The notes: generated by a model not told the origin, from the sequence alone. A DNA stretch of 64,000 nt from Nitrosomonas ureae (GCF_900206265.1 NZ_LT907782.1:558001-622000); one strand, 5' to 3'; numbered from the stretch's first letter, positions 17,805 through 25,407 are shown. Program-made: numbers and translations.

Positions 17805-18829
17805 ACCTTATGGACTGCAAGAAGCTTTGTCATGTAGTTATCTCCATATGGGCTAAGCATCCATTTGTCACTGTCTACAATAGAAATTAACTTCAATGCT
17901 CTGAGTTGGATTTTTAGTGTATCAAACGAACTTGAGTAAATTCGAATATTGTAAATCTTTTGATTTTCATGTTTCGTTGCAAAGTATGAAGAGTTGCTTT
18001 CTTCAATGAATTGATTTAGCCGGGATATCACACGATACTCACTTGTCGGACTGATTAAATCGGGCGCAAGGTAGGTAAATAAACTATCCCAGCTAGTCTT
18101 AAATGTATGGTCAAATTCTCCATCCTTCTTCCAATACTTAGCCCCGTTCTTTGCTGTCTCTGCGTTCTTTGTCTCGAAACTAAAATCAACTGAGAATTCG
18201 TCCTTTCCTTTGGATAATTTTTCTGTACCAGCGGGTTCTACCAGTCCAACTTGCCTAAGTCTTTTTTCAAGTTCCTCAATGTGTTTTTTCATATTGAGAA
18301 CCTCCTGAGAATGGTCTTCAGGAATTTGGTTCGCTCGAATCCATCCGGGTGATGGATGATGTTTAATTAATTGAGTAATGCTACGACTCATCTTTGCGCC
18401 GAGATCAGCAGGGCTTGTAAAATACTTGCATAAGCGTTGCTCTGCGAGTTTTCTGAACTGCTCGAGTTTCTTCTTCGCCTGAGAACTCCCTTCCGTTTTC
18501 CCCGCTTCTATCTTAGATGGATCTTCGTGGAGAAAAGCAATCACAGGCTTCACGGTTTCTATAGCATAGCGATACTCCATCTCGGTGAAGCTCATGCCGG
18601 TAGCATTTGAGATCGTGCCATATCTTCCTCCAATTATTACTAAATAATAGTCTGATTCATCGATTACTTTCTTAATCCAGTTCCATTGTTCTTCGTTTGC
18701 GGCTGGAAATAATTCCATACCAGCAGGCATGCAATCGAGTTCAAGAAGCGCCTGCATGATTTCTGCCCGCTCTTCGATGAGGTCGTTGTATGTCGAGCTA
18801 ACAAAAACCTGATAGCGCTTACTGGTCAT
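17801..18829 (-). CDS. DUF4062-domain protein (putative defence or signalling protein)
   Basis: This 342-aa protein opens with the DUF4062 hallmark YQVFVSSTYNDLIEERAEIM. Then come MPAGMELFPAANEEQWNWIK, YYLVIIGGRYGTI and SFTEMEYRYAIE (domain about 4-110), a TIR-like Rossmann fold. A coiled-coil region (about 170-195, MKKHIEELEKRLRQVG) separates it from a C-terminal domain with FKTSWDSLFTYLAPDLI, resembling winged-helix ends of its relatives. DUF4062 proteins occur in bacterial immune systems and mobile islands, but the activity of this form is unknown. It looks intact and is transcribed away from cas1 toward the left terminal repeat. Confidence 0.8.
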   Translation of the reverse strand: MTSKRYQVFVSSTYNDLIEERAEIMQALLELDCMPAGMELFPAANEEQWNWIKKVIDESDYYLVIIGGRYGTISNATGMSFTEMEYRYAIETVKPVIAFLHEDPSKIEAGKTEGSSQAKKKLEQFRKLAEQRLCKYFTSPADLGAKMSRSITQLIKHHPSPGWIRANQIPEDHSQEVLNMKKHIEELEKRLRQVGLVEPAGTEKLSKGKDEFSVDFSFETKNAETAKNGAKYWKKDGEFDHTFKTSWDSLFTYLAPDLISPTSEYRVISRLNQFIEESNSSYFATKHENQKIYNIRIYSSSFDTLKIQLRALKLISIVDSDKWMLSPYGDNYMTKLLAVHKV

Positions 18830-19097
18830 AGTTTGAAGGTATAACGTAATTAAAAAATCATTTAGTCAAATAATCGGGTTGGTATAGTCACATATTTTTG
18901 GATATATAACTCTATCATATTGTATTGAATTAAAATTTTTATGAGGAAATATAGTTGGAATGACTAAAAACTACTCGATCAAGTTCGTGAGAAAAATATG
19001 ATGCATGCACTATAGCTTAATTTTTTTTAGAAATTAGTATAGTAAATTGCTTAATCTTATAATTTAAAGATTGTAATTTTTATTATAGCTTCTGCAT
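18830..19097. other. AT-rich spacer between DUF4062 gene and cas1
   Basis: There are 268 bases of very AT-rich sequence with no gene. It must hold the promoter of the DUF4062 gene on the minus strand, but no clear -35/-10 pair stands out. Confidence 0.4.
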
Positions 19098-19999
19098 TTA
19101 GTCATCTCTTTCAACCAACAATCCCGCATACCACCGAATAACTTGCTTAATCTTAGCATCAGCAATCCAACTCTTCTGAACCACAACTCTCGCAAGCTGT
19201 TGCCTGAGATAAACCGTACCCTCCTCATTCACCTCAAAATCCCGCTTACGCCACTTCTGAGTTTGTATCCAGCCAATCAACTGTTCATCTAAAGTTGGAC
19301 GTAACAATTCGATTAAATCCCAAGCCAAACTTGCTCGCCCATCCAAATGCACATGCAAGGCACCTGCTGCCGGATCATATCCATCAAATACTAACGCCCG
19401 CTCCGCTCAATGCGCCCAGCAAGGATGGTGTAGCCATAATTTAACATTGCATTAACCGGATGCACCGCTTTGCGTCCCGATCCTGTAAGTGGTGAAGTTC
19501 GATTAGAATATTGGCTCCAGTGCTCCGGAAAATCCTTATAGTGAGCTAATTCAAAATTCCATTGATTCCAATACAATTGAGCCGCTCGTCCTTCGGCAAG
19601 CCGAAGCATTTCCAAGCTATTCATCAGAGATATGTCATTTAAAATTCTTCGATAAAGCAGCGTTAATTCAGGTTTTACCCGCACAGCCCCATTTAGTTTT
19701 TCGACGACGATGCTACGAGCAATCAAAAATGAATTAGCCGTATATTGTGCTCGTCTCTGAAAAGGACGATGGGGAGGAATAGCAGGAATCAAATTCAAGC
19801 ACAGATCTCCAACCAAATCTAAGGTATAAAGTGCGATACTTTGTTGTGCTAGCCACTCAATGGCGTCTAATGTGATATATCCTGCATAACCCACGATTAT
19901 AATAGCTTTGATACCATGCACTCCTCGAGCAAGTCTACGGGCCGTATCTTTTGCAGTGAACCAACTGAAGACCAAAAAGCAGTGGGTGTTAAATATCAT
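19098..19999 (-). pseudogene. cas1: Stand-alone Cas1-family integrase, one frameshift
   Basis: Two frames joined by a one-base shift near 19395 give one Cas1-like protein. The first part has GIKAIIIVGYAGYITLDAIE (core beta region), then LRLAEGRAAQLYWNQWNFEL with the catalytic glutamate, WSQYSNRTSPLTGSGRKAVH and PVNAMLNYGYTILAG. The second frame gives ALVFDGYDPAAGALHVHLDG, with the catalytic histidine, and RASLAWDLIELLRP, with the acidic pair. All four metal-site positions known for Cas1 are therefore present. It resembles the Cas1-solo group rather than CRISPR adaptation Cas1. No cas2 or array is nearby. The upstream boundary is uncertain because it overlaps the start of the divergent gene. 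Confidence 0.82.
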
Positions 20000-20109
20000 T
20001 TCTCAGATAGCAAAAACCAAGTTTTTACTAATCTAACACTAGGAGTGTCTAGACAATTCCTTACCGATTTTCTTTCAAAACGAAATATAAGATCGTATAT
20101 TACGTCGGT

Positions 20110-21004
20110 AATGGATAAAAGAGTTGAAGAAGTAATAAAAAGACTATCCGAACGAGATGTAATTATACCTACTACCAAACGAGACTTATCAACTAAAGAT
20201 TACATTAAAAAAATAACTTCTAAAATAAATAAAAATGTTATTGATTGTATTGACAGCGAAACCATACCTCATTTATTGATTAACAAACTTGATTCTAATA
20301 TTTATAATAAAAACTTGATTTACGATGATATTATTAATCAAATTATTGATGATGAAAAAAAAATTACTATATTACGAAATTATTTTGAAAGTACTAATTT
20401 GAAAATAGATGAAAAAATTATTTTGCCTTTTGGTAAAATTTATAATTCACCAGTTGATCTAAAAAATCGTGAGCGTAGTGGCAATCTTGGTCAACTATTA
20501 TTAGCCTCAAATGTAGTATCCTCATATAGAGAGTGGAGCAAAAAAAGAACTAAATTTTCAGAATTTGCTATTTGTTTCCAGAAACCTGACAACGCTGGAA
20601 ATATTGATGGCGGGCTAACTCATATAGTTACTGATTACAAAGAAATTGGATCAAAACCAATTATAAAAAAGATTGAGGAGCTTAAACAGAAGCCGAATTT
20701 TTATTCGCATTTCAATTTTTTATCAACTAATTTTTATGTAATTGGGTTTTATCTAGATAAAATACCTAATATTTTAAAATATGATAAAGATGATACTATT
20801 GATTTTGCAAAAAGTCTTAGTCTTGAATCATATTTAGAACAGCTTCAAATTTTGATAGATATTGAGAAAATTGATTTTTTTCATAATGAGAAATTAATTT
20901 TAATCACTGCACGCTATAAAAACATTCAGAAAATAAATTTTGAAACAGGAAAAACTTCACGGAATTTACAAAGAAGCACCCCGCCGCAAGCAGCGGGGTA
21001 TTAA
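20110..21004 (+). pseudogene. Unrecognised gene of the Cas1 element, 3' end displaced by a hairpin insertion
   Basis: The frame is open from 19916, but its first 80 bases overlap cas1 on the other strand, so I place the start at ATG 20110 (MDKRVEEVIKRLSERDVIIP); starts between are possible. It is extremely AT-rich and lysine/isoleucine/asparagine-rich, unlike all neighbours. No domain is recognised. Conserved-looking parts are IYDDIINQIIDDEKKITILR, RERSGNLGQLLLASNVVSSY and FCSHFNF-like aromatic stretches. The last residues RSTPPQAAGY come from a hairpin element at 20977. Reading continues after that element to 21257 (see next entry). It was probably about 350-370 aa originally. Confidence 0.6.
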
Positions 21005-21074
21005 CTGCGCTCTACAATCTGCTGGTTTTCAACCAGCTTTCGCCCCAAGGGGGCGGGGAATTAAACCCGCAGAG
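20977..21074 (-). mobile_element. About 100-bp IS200/IS605-derived palindromic element (PATE-like)
   Basis: Three hairpins follow each other: ACCCCGCCGCAAGCAGCGGG (20978-21000), GCTGGTT-TTC-AACCAGC (21021-21037) and CGCCCC-AA-GGGGGCG (21041-21055). The last and its flank GGGGAATTAAACCCGCAGAG match the left-end region of the IS200-type element at 21998-22039. The first resembles a right-end hairpin. It therefore looks like the two ends of an IS200/IS605-type element with the transposase gene deleted. It has cut the gene at 20110. The exact ends are approximate. Confidence 0.6.
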
Positions 21075-21257
21075 ATTAAAATCCCCATTTCCCGTCCAGA
21101 TTAATGGCGAGTGCCTTGAAAATTTTGATTCATTTGTTGCTAAAAGATCATGCCTTGAATCTTTTGTAGATGCAATTCTAGTACTTAAACAACTCGGGCA
21201 AAACTTCATTACGGTTGACCAACACGCATTCGATACAACATACCTTCTGCCGTAATG
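21075..21257 (+). pseudogene. Displaced 3' end of the unrecognised gene
   Basis: After the hairpin element an open frame continues SPFPVQINGECLENFDSFVA, KRSCLESFVDAILVLKQLGQ and NFITVDQHAFDTTYLLP to a TAA at 21255. It has no start codon or ribosome-binding site, and it has a protein-like composition different from the AT-rich spacer after it. The simplest reading is the C-terminus of the gene beginning at 20110. I cannot name the family. Confidence 0.5.
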
Positions 21258-21514
21258 CGCGAGTTCCGCTCGTTATTAATTTTTCTTAGTGCAGCCATTT
21301 TCTCTAACTTCGATCATAATTCATCACGGAGGATCAATCGTGGCATAGCAATTGTTTTATTGGTGAAGTCGGAATCTCGTTTATTTTTTATTTATGAACA
21401 CGTTTCTCTAAAACGTCAAGTATTCCTTAAATTTTCATATATTTTTTTCGTTATTTACATGTTAAGCAAATATAAGATTATTTTTTTTAGTTCAACTTTA
21501 TTTTTTTTCACGTT
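21258..21514. other. AT-rich spacer inside the right end of the Cas1 element
   Basis: This is strongly T-rich on the plus strand, with runs of seven or more T near 21440-21500. I see no gene. It directly precedes the right terminal inverted repeat. Confidence 0.4.
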
Positions 21515-21560
21515 TGTGACATTTTTTCCTGGCACATCCTACCCCGGGTATATCTACCCC

Positions 21561-21576
21561 TTACTTGACCGCGTCA
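21561..21576 (+). repeat. Right copy of 14-bp duplication plus terminal CA of IS3 copy 1
   Basis: TTACTTGACCGCGT (21561-21574) repeats 17622-17635. The next two bases CA complete the IS3 right end, and GTT (21577-21579) is the second copy of the IS3 target duplication. Confidence 0.85.
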
Positions 21577-21988
21577 GTTTTTGATACTCTTTCCCTTGCC
21601 CCTTAACATAGTTCCTTATCGTGTGTTCATCGCCATGACGACCAACAGTACTCGCAAAATAGCCATCACTCCAAAACTCACCGTCCCAGAATTGTTTTTT
21701 GACATGAGGACACAAGCGAAATATCTCACTTGCTGTGATACTCTTAATCAGTGTTACCAGTTTTGTTACACTATATGAAGGAACACTTTGTACTAAAAAA
21801 TGAACATGATCTTCATCTGTTCCAATCTCCAGAAATTTCAACTAATAACGCTTCTCCAGCTCAAGACACACGTCTTGCAGTGTCTTATCTGCAGCCTCAT
21901 CGAACACAGCACGACGATATTTCGCTGGAAATACCAAGTGATAAAACAATGTTGTTACGTTATGTCGCTTATGTATATATTCGCTCAC
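21577..21988 (-). pseudogene. tnpA: IS200/IS605-type transposase TnpA, split by insertions and with one stop
   Basis: Read from GTG 21988, the sequence is SEYIHKRHNVTTLFYHLVFP, AKYRRAVFDEAADKTLQDVC and LELEKRY. A TAG stop follows at 21842-21844, then LKFLEIGTDEDHVHFLVQSV, with the HxH (HUH) metal motif, and later TIRNYVKGQGKEYQK, with the catalytic tyrosine. At 21577 the frame runs into the IS3 end. Removing the IS3 copy and the Cas1 element restores KLHEDRQLVLF at 16371-16337. The full protein would be about 146 aa, normal for this single-strand Y1 transposase. The internal stop probably replaced a glutamine codon. Confidence 0.82.
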
Positions 21989-22039
21989 GCGAATATTTTA
22001 CGCCCCAAGGGGCGAGGAATTAAACCCTGCAGAGATTAA
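21977..22039 (-). repeat. Left end of the IS200/IS605-type element with two hairpins
   Basis: ATATTCGC-TCAC-GCGAATAT (21977-21996) is a perfect hairpin whose loop contains the GTG start codon of tnpA on the minus strand. Next to it is CGCCCC-AA-GGGGCG (22001-22014), followed by a flank shared with 21056-21078. IS200 elements are known to hide the tnpA start in a 5' hairpin. Confidence 0.65.
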
Positions 22040-22066
22040 GCTACTTAAAGATTTTAAGATGAAATT

Positions 22067-22125
22067 CACCCATAATTAATAACTGCATTACATGTATCTG
22101 AAACAATATTCAAGCATTGCGCCTG
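22067..22125 (-). repeat. Degenerate copy of the zot 3' end
   Basis: The stretch starting CACCCATAATTAATAACTGC matches, at about 85 percent by eye, 22638-22700 (CACCCATAATTAATAGCCGC), which is the end of zot and its downstream flank. Both are in the same orientation. This suggests two filamentous-phage copies, or a local duplication, with the DNA between them now different. Confidence 0.5.
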
Positions 22126-22246
22126 GGTGCACATCCTTCACACTCGTCGACAACCATTTATATAATGGTTGGTATTATGGAGGGAAGGGAAGTAAAAGTG
22201 TAAAAAAAAAACAGGAACATACCTGTTTACGCAAACTTGAGAACTC

Positions 22247-22546
22247 CTACATTTTGCCCCTGGCAAAGCCTCGGAGCCTCCTTTCAAGATTTGCTACTAG
22301 AGTTAGTTTAAAAGGTTTTTCAATTCTAAAGCAGTTTTTACGATTCCGACCTTCTAGATCAACAAAAGAAAAATAATAAAGCTCCTCAGTTCCTGCTTTC
22401 ACAAAATTATTTCTTAAAGCTTTTTGCCAACAAAGATCAAAATCTTTATGTACCGTACTTTTTTCTTTTAATGGAATCGTTGAGTAGGGATAACAAGCTA
22501 CAAATTGATCATTCCGAACTGCCCGAATTAATATTGCAACTTTCAT
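22247..22546 (-). CDS. Hypothetical protein between zot-like repeats
   Basis: I do not recognise this 99-aa protein. GGAAAGACTAT before the ATG gives a usable ribosome-binding site. It begins MKVAILIRAVRNDQFVACYP and has a central DFDLCWQKALRNNF stretch and a basic C-terminus (ANLERRLRGFARGKM). It has no signal peptide or membrane helix. It lies between the two copies of the zot 3' end and might be a filamentous-phage gene or unrelated cargo. Confidence 0.4.
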   Translation of the reverse strand: MKVAILIRAVRNDQFVACYPYSTIPLKEKSTVHKDFDLCWQKALRNNFVKAGTEELYYFSFVDLEGRNRKNCFRIEKPFKLTLVANLERRLRGFARGKM

Positions 22547-22685
22547 ATAGTCTTTCCAAACATGCGGTTAGTGTCTGTTGTCAATCTAAGAAATTCATTA
22601 ACGGCATTGATTTCTCTCCTCTAAAGTTTATTTGTGGCAATCCACCCATAATTAATAGCCGCATTACAGGTATCCGGAACAATAT

Positions 22686-23488
22686 TCACTCGTTGCGCTT
22701 GATGGCCGTAGCAGATGCAATTTGATTTGCTTGAAACGCACGCTGCAACCTGCGACCAGTCGACGGCGTCAGATAACATTGAGAGCGACTTGGTAATGAA
22801 TGACCGGAATTACGCTTGAAGGCTGTATTTCGCCCTCCTGTGTTGATTTGTTGGTTTTTTCCTCTAATTTCTTGCATCGGATCAGCTAATCGGTCAGTAA
22901 TGCGTCCATAAGTGATTATGGCCATAGCCGGAACTGCGAAAAAGAGGAAAATTGCTGCATAAACCATTTTGGGAATTGGGCGCTTTGGTTTTTCTACATG
23001 CAGGCTAGCCGAGTAATACAATTCGAACGCTTTCTTTTCCAGTTTGTACGGTTTCTTGACTGCATTCGCCCGGTTGGTTTTCAGTTTTGGGTTAGCGCAG
23101 TATTTCGACCATTCATATTGCGAGGCCTTTGCACGGTTACTACGCGGCACGATAATTGCGTTAAAAATTCGCGAAAAATGCTCATTTACCCCGTGTAAAC
23201 TCCGCTTTTTCGCAAATTTTTGCCTTATTCTCGTACCGCTCATGACACCGTGCAAAGGTCTCATTGCTTGTTACCTGACCATTCCTGGCTTAAATGAATA
23301 TGCCGATCAGCATTTTCGAGTACGAACGGATGCACGAATTTGGGCGATTGCGTGATTACCAGGAAATCAAGCCCGTGCTTTCTATGTTGGGAAAGATATT
23401 TGATGTACTCTGGAGGGTCTTTCAGATCGATGGCCGGCCACGGATAAGCGGCTTCATCGACAACTATAAGGCTTCTGAGGTATGCTGA
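22686..23488 (-). pseudogene. zot: Filamentous-phage Zot/pI-like assembly ATPase, 5'-truncated and split by a MITE
   Basis: Before the MITE the frame reads SLIVVDEAAYPWPAIDLKDP (Walker B type), PEYIKYLSQHRKHGLDFLVI and TQSPKFVHPFVLENADRHIH. After it come QYEWSKYCANPKLKTNRANA, VKKPYKLEKKAFELYYSASL and the membrane helix VYAAIFLFFAVPAMAIITYG. This is the Zot family used by inoviruses for virion export. Removing the 141-bp insert and one ATTGC restores a continuous frame, so the insertion is the disabling event. The Walker A part is missing beyond about 23488, where IS3-type sequence begins. Confidence 0.82.
23122..23262. mobile_element. 141-bp MITE inserted in zot
   Basis: Its ends are inverted: GAGGCCTTTGCACGGT on the left and, read on the other strand, GAGACCTTTGCACGGT on the right (one mismatch). 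A 5-bp duplication ATTGC lies on both sides (23117-23121 and 23263-23267). It has no coding capacity; the inside has a further imperfect hairpin of TTCGCGAAAAA / TTTTTCGCAAA type. The GAGACCTTTGCA end resembles ends of some IS5-family elements, but the 5-bp duplication is not typical of them, so the parent element is uncertain. Confidence 0.82.
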
Positions 23489-23573
23489 TTTTCAAGGAGT
23501 CCAAAGTTTCATAAAATGGAGACACGAAATGGAGGGTAATCCCCCCATTATTAACCGAAGTTAAAAGTAGAGG

Positions 23574-24404
23574 TTAATGCGCTAACTGAGCGAGCTTTTG
23601 TTTTGGTGTTATTCCTCCAATGGCCGTATTAGGCCGTTCATGATTATAGGTCCACAACCATTTTGTTGCATAGTCCTGAACTTCGGCGATTGACTCAAAG
23701 CAGTGCTGGCTTAACCAGTCATAACGTACGGTTCTGTTGTAACGTTCAATGTAGGCGTTTTGCTGAGGTTTGCCGGGCTGTATGAATTCCAGCTGTATGC
23801 CGTTCTTTGCCGCCCAGGCAGAGAGTAAGCCGCTGATGTACTCAGGGCCGTTGTCACAGCGAATCCGCTTTGGCTTGCCGCGCCATTCGATCAGGCGATC
23901 CAGCGTGCGTATGACGCGCCCTGCAGGTAAGGAGAAATCCACCTCTATTCCCAATCCTTCACGATTGCAGTCGTCCAGTATATTGAGTAACCGAAAGCTG
24001 CGGCCATCTTCCAATTGGTCATACATGAAATCCATTGACCAGGTTTCATTGATGGTTAACGGTACCGCCAGCACTTCCGGCTTGTCACGTTTGAGCCGCT
24101 TTCTCGGCTTGATCCGCATGTTCAGTTCCAACTCCCGGTAAATACGATAAACACGCTTGTGGTTCCAGAAAAAACCTTTTACATTGCGTAAGTACAGAAA
24201 GCATAAACCAAACCCCCAGTTTCGCTGATTGTGCGTCAACCGCAGCAGCCAATCGGCAATGATACGGTTATCAGCATTGAGCCTGGCTTGATAACGGTAA
24301 CATGTTTCGCTGATATCATAGATCTCACACGCCAGGCGGATACTGATCCTTTTTTGCTTAACAACCTGTTTAGCCATGTCGCGCCGCTGCCAGGGCGCTA
24401 CCAC
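23574..24404 (-). CDS. IS407-group OrfB transposase, copy A
   Basis: This 276-aa rve-type integrase core has [20 protein letters not shown] with the first catalytic aspartate, [20 protein letters not shown] with the second, and [20 protein letters not shown] with the glutamate. It is therefore a complete DDE set. An HTH_21 region precedes it. The start overlaps the end of orfA by 7 bases in another frame, as expected for programmed frameshifting into an OrfAB fusion. No inactivating change is visible. Confidence 0.92.
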   Translation of the reverse strand: MVAPWQRRDMAKQVVKQKRISIRLACEIYDISETCYRYQARLNADNRIIADWLLRLTHNQRNWGFGLCFLYLRNVKGFFWNHKRVYRIYRELELNMRIKPRKRLKRDKPEVLAVPLTINETWSMDFMYDQLEDGRSFRLLNILDDCNREGLGIEVDFSLPAGRVIRTLDRLIEWRGKPKRIRCDNGPEYISGLLSAWAAKNGIQLEFIQPGKPQQNAYIERYNRTVRYDWLSQHCFESIAEVQDYATKWLWTYNHERPNTAIGGITPKQKLAQLAH

Positions 24405-24664
24405 TTTTTTTCGAGGGCTTCCTTACGTAGCTCGGATTTTAACCGTTCCTCAGCATACATCTTTTTCAACCAGCGATTCTCTTCTTCAAGTTCCTTGAGT
24501 CGGGCTATCATTGATGCATCCATACCGCCGTATTTGCTGCGCCATTTGTAAAATGTCGCATTACTCATACCGTGTTCACGGCACAATTCAGGCACCGGCA
24601 CTCCTCCCTCGGCCTGTTTGAGTATCGCCATGATCTGGCTGTCACTGAATTTCGATTTCTTCAT
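24398..24664 (-). CDS. IS407-group OrfA, copy A
   Basis: This 88-aa HTH_Tnp_1 protein begins [20 protein letters not shown]. It has the helix-turn-helix [20 protein letters not shown] and a coiled-coil end ([20 protein letters not shown]). GGAGATTCTGCA lies before the ATG. It works with OrfB in transposition. Confidence 0.92.
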   Translation of the reverse strand: MKKSKFSDSQIMAILKQAEGGVPVPELCREHGMSNATFYKWRSKYGGMDASMIARLKELEEENRWLKKMYAEERLKSELRKEALEKKW

Positions 24665-24741
24665 TGCAGAATCTCCTGTCTATATAAATTACAAGAAAAT
24701 TCTACTTCTGACTCCTGTTATTTTCTGGGGGGATTACCACT

Positions 24742-24917
24742 GAACTTGAGTTAGAGCTATCCAGAGTTAAACGCGAATTAGCAGAAGCGAAGATAGAGCG
24801 TGATTTTATAAAAAAGTGTGCGACGTATTTCGCCAAGGAGTCACGGTGAGATACGGTCTGATTGAGTCGATGCGGCAAAGCTATTCGGTTGGGCTCATGT
24901 GTCGAGTATTGAATTGA
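24742..24917 (+). pseudogene. Fragment of another IS3-family element (orfA tail and orfB head)
   Basis: One frame reads LELELSRVKRELAEAKIERD then FIKKCATYFAKESR and stops at 24849, a typical OrfA coiled-coil end. The next frame starts GTG at 24846 and reads RYGLIESMRQSYSVGLMCRV before a stop. The rest of both genes is gone. The IS407-group copy A lies immediately upstream, where the missing orfA start would be. It differs in sequence from the other IS3 copies in the window. Confidence 0.75.
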
Positions 24918-24974
24918 ATGTTTCCGAGAGCGGCTTTCATGCTCAAAGAACGCGCCCGCTTACGTTTACAGTCG

Positions 24975-25305
24975 CTTCCTTTAGTATTTCCCTCTCCACC
25001 CTGAGCTGCTTGATTTGCGTCTTCAACCGCCGAATTTCTTCCTGCTCCGGGGTCAGTTTCCCATTACCCCGGAATGACTGATCAGCTTCATCCGTCTGGT
25101 ATTCCCTGATCCATCTCCTCAGCATATTGGCACTGATTTCCAGGCTTCGAGATACTTCCTTCCGATGTCGTATCGGCCCTGACAATACCAGACTGACTGC
25201 ATCTAATTTGTATTCCTTTGTGTATTGCTTTCTTGCTGTCATTTTCTTCCTCCAATTAAGCTATTTTCTCTTAACTGGACTGTCCGGTTTCATTAAATCA
25301 GGTCA
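24975..25305 (-). pseudogene. Truncated IS3-family left end with orfA (third, diverged copy)
   Basis: This is orfA of the same family as 16434-16730 but diverged (MTARKQYTKEYKLDAVSLVL against MVTRKQYAKEFKLDAMSLVL). It runs from ATG 25242 to EREILKEAT, where the match ends near 24975. The left IS end, TGACCTGATTTAATGAAACC on the minus strand, is at 25305. orfB and the right end are missing. It meets unrelated sequence at 24918-24974. Confidence 0.8.
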
Positions 25306-25407
25306 AAGTTATAACAACTTCTAAGTTGAAGGCTTGTCGGGTTTCTTTTATCGAAATTGAAGTCAATTCAAATTTGTAATGATGTGTTTTTGCTTTTAGG
25401 CTGAGAA

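Larger units (their letters stand above)
17637..21560. mobile_element. Cas1-bearing element with 46-bp TIRs and 14-bp target duplication (casposon-like)
   Basis: This 3,924-bp segment is bounded by inverted repeats at 17637-17682 and 21515-21560. They begin GGGGTAGATATACCCGGGGT and match at 45 of 46 bases, then diverge at once on the inner side. TTACTTGACCGCGT flanks both sides, with one extra G at 17636. Inside are a DUF4062 gene, a stand-alone cas1 and an unrecognised gene; no DDE, tyrosine or serine recombinase is visible. Casposon Cas1 proteins are known to produce 14-15 bp duplications, so Cas1 is the natural candidate integrase. The element lacks polB and cas2. cas1 is frameshifted and the third gene is interrupted, so this copy is probably immobile. 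Confidence 0.75.
23535..24738 (-). mobile_element. IS3-family IS407-group element, copy A
   Basis: This is a 1,204-bp element with ends GGTAATCCCCCC (left) and its complement (right), encoding orfA and orfB on the minus strand. It has the same length as copy B at 41421-42624 and differs from it at very few bases. The flanks GGAG (23531-23534) and ACTG (24739-24742) do not match, so its neighbourhood was rearranged after insertion. It sits in remains of another IS3 element, of which orfA-tail and orfB-head fragments follow at 24742-24917. Confidence 0.88.

Noticed and set aside
19916-20109. Upstream extension of the plus-strand gene into cas1
   Set aside because: It overlaps the conserved cas1 coding region on the other strand and has no good ribosome-binding site.
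17622-21574. IS200-type tnpA ending in TRSSKG as its true C-terminus
   Set aside because: Those codons are the complement of the IS3 right end and of the Cas1-element end. Joining across the insertions gives the standard TnpA ending.
16284-22039. Hairpins with CGCCCC/GGGGCG cores near cas1 as possible CRISPR repeats
   Set aside because: They are few, unevenly spaced (hundreds to thousands of bases), not regularly alternating with spacers, and match the ends of an IS200/IS605-type element including its tnpA. No CRISPR array is visible anywhere in the window.
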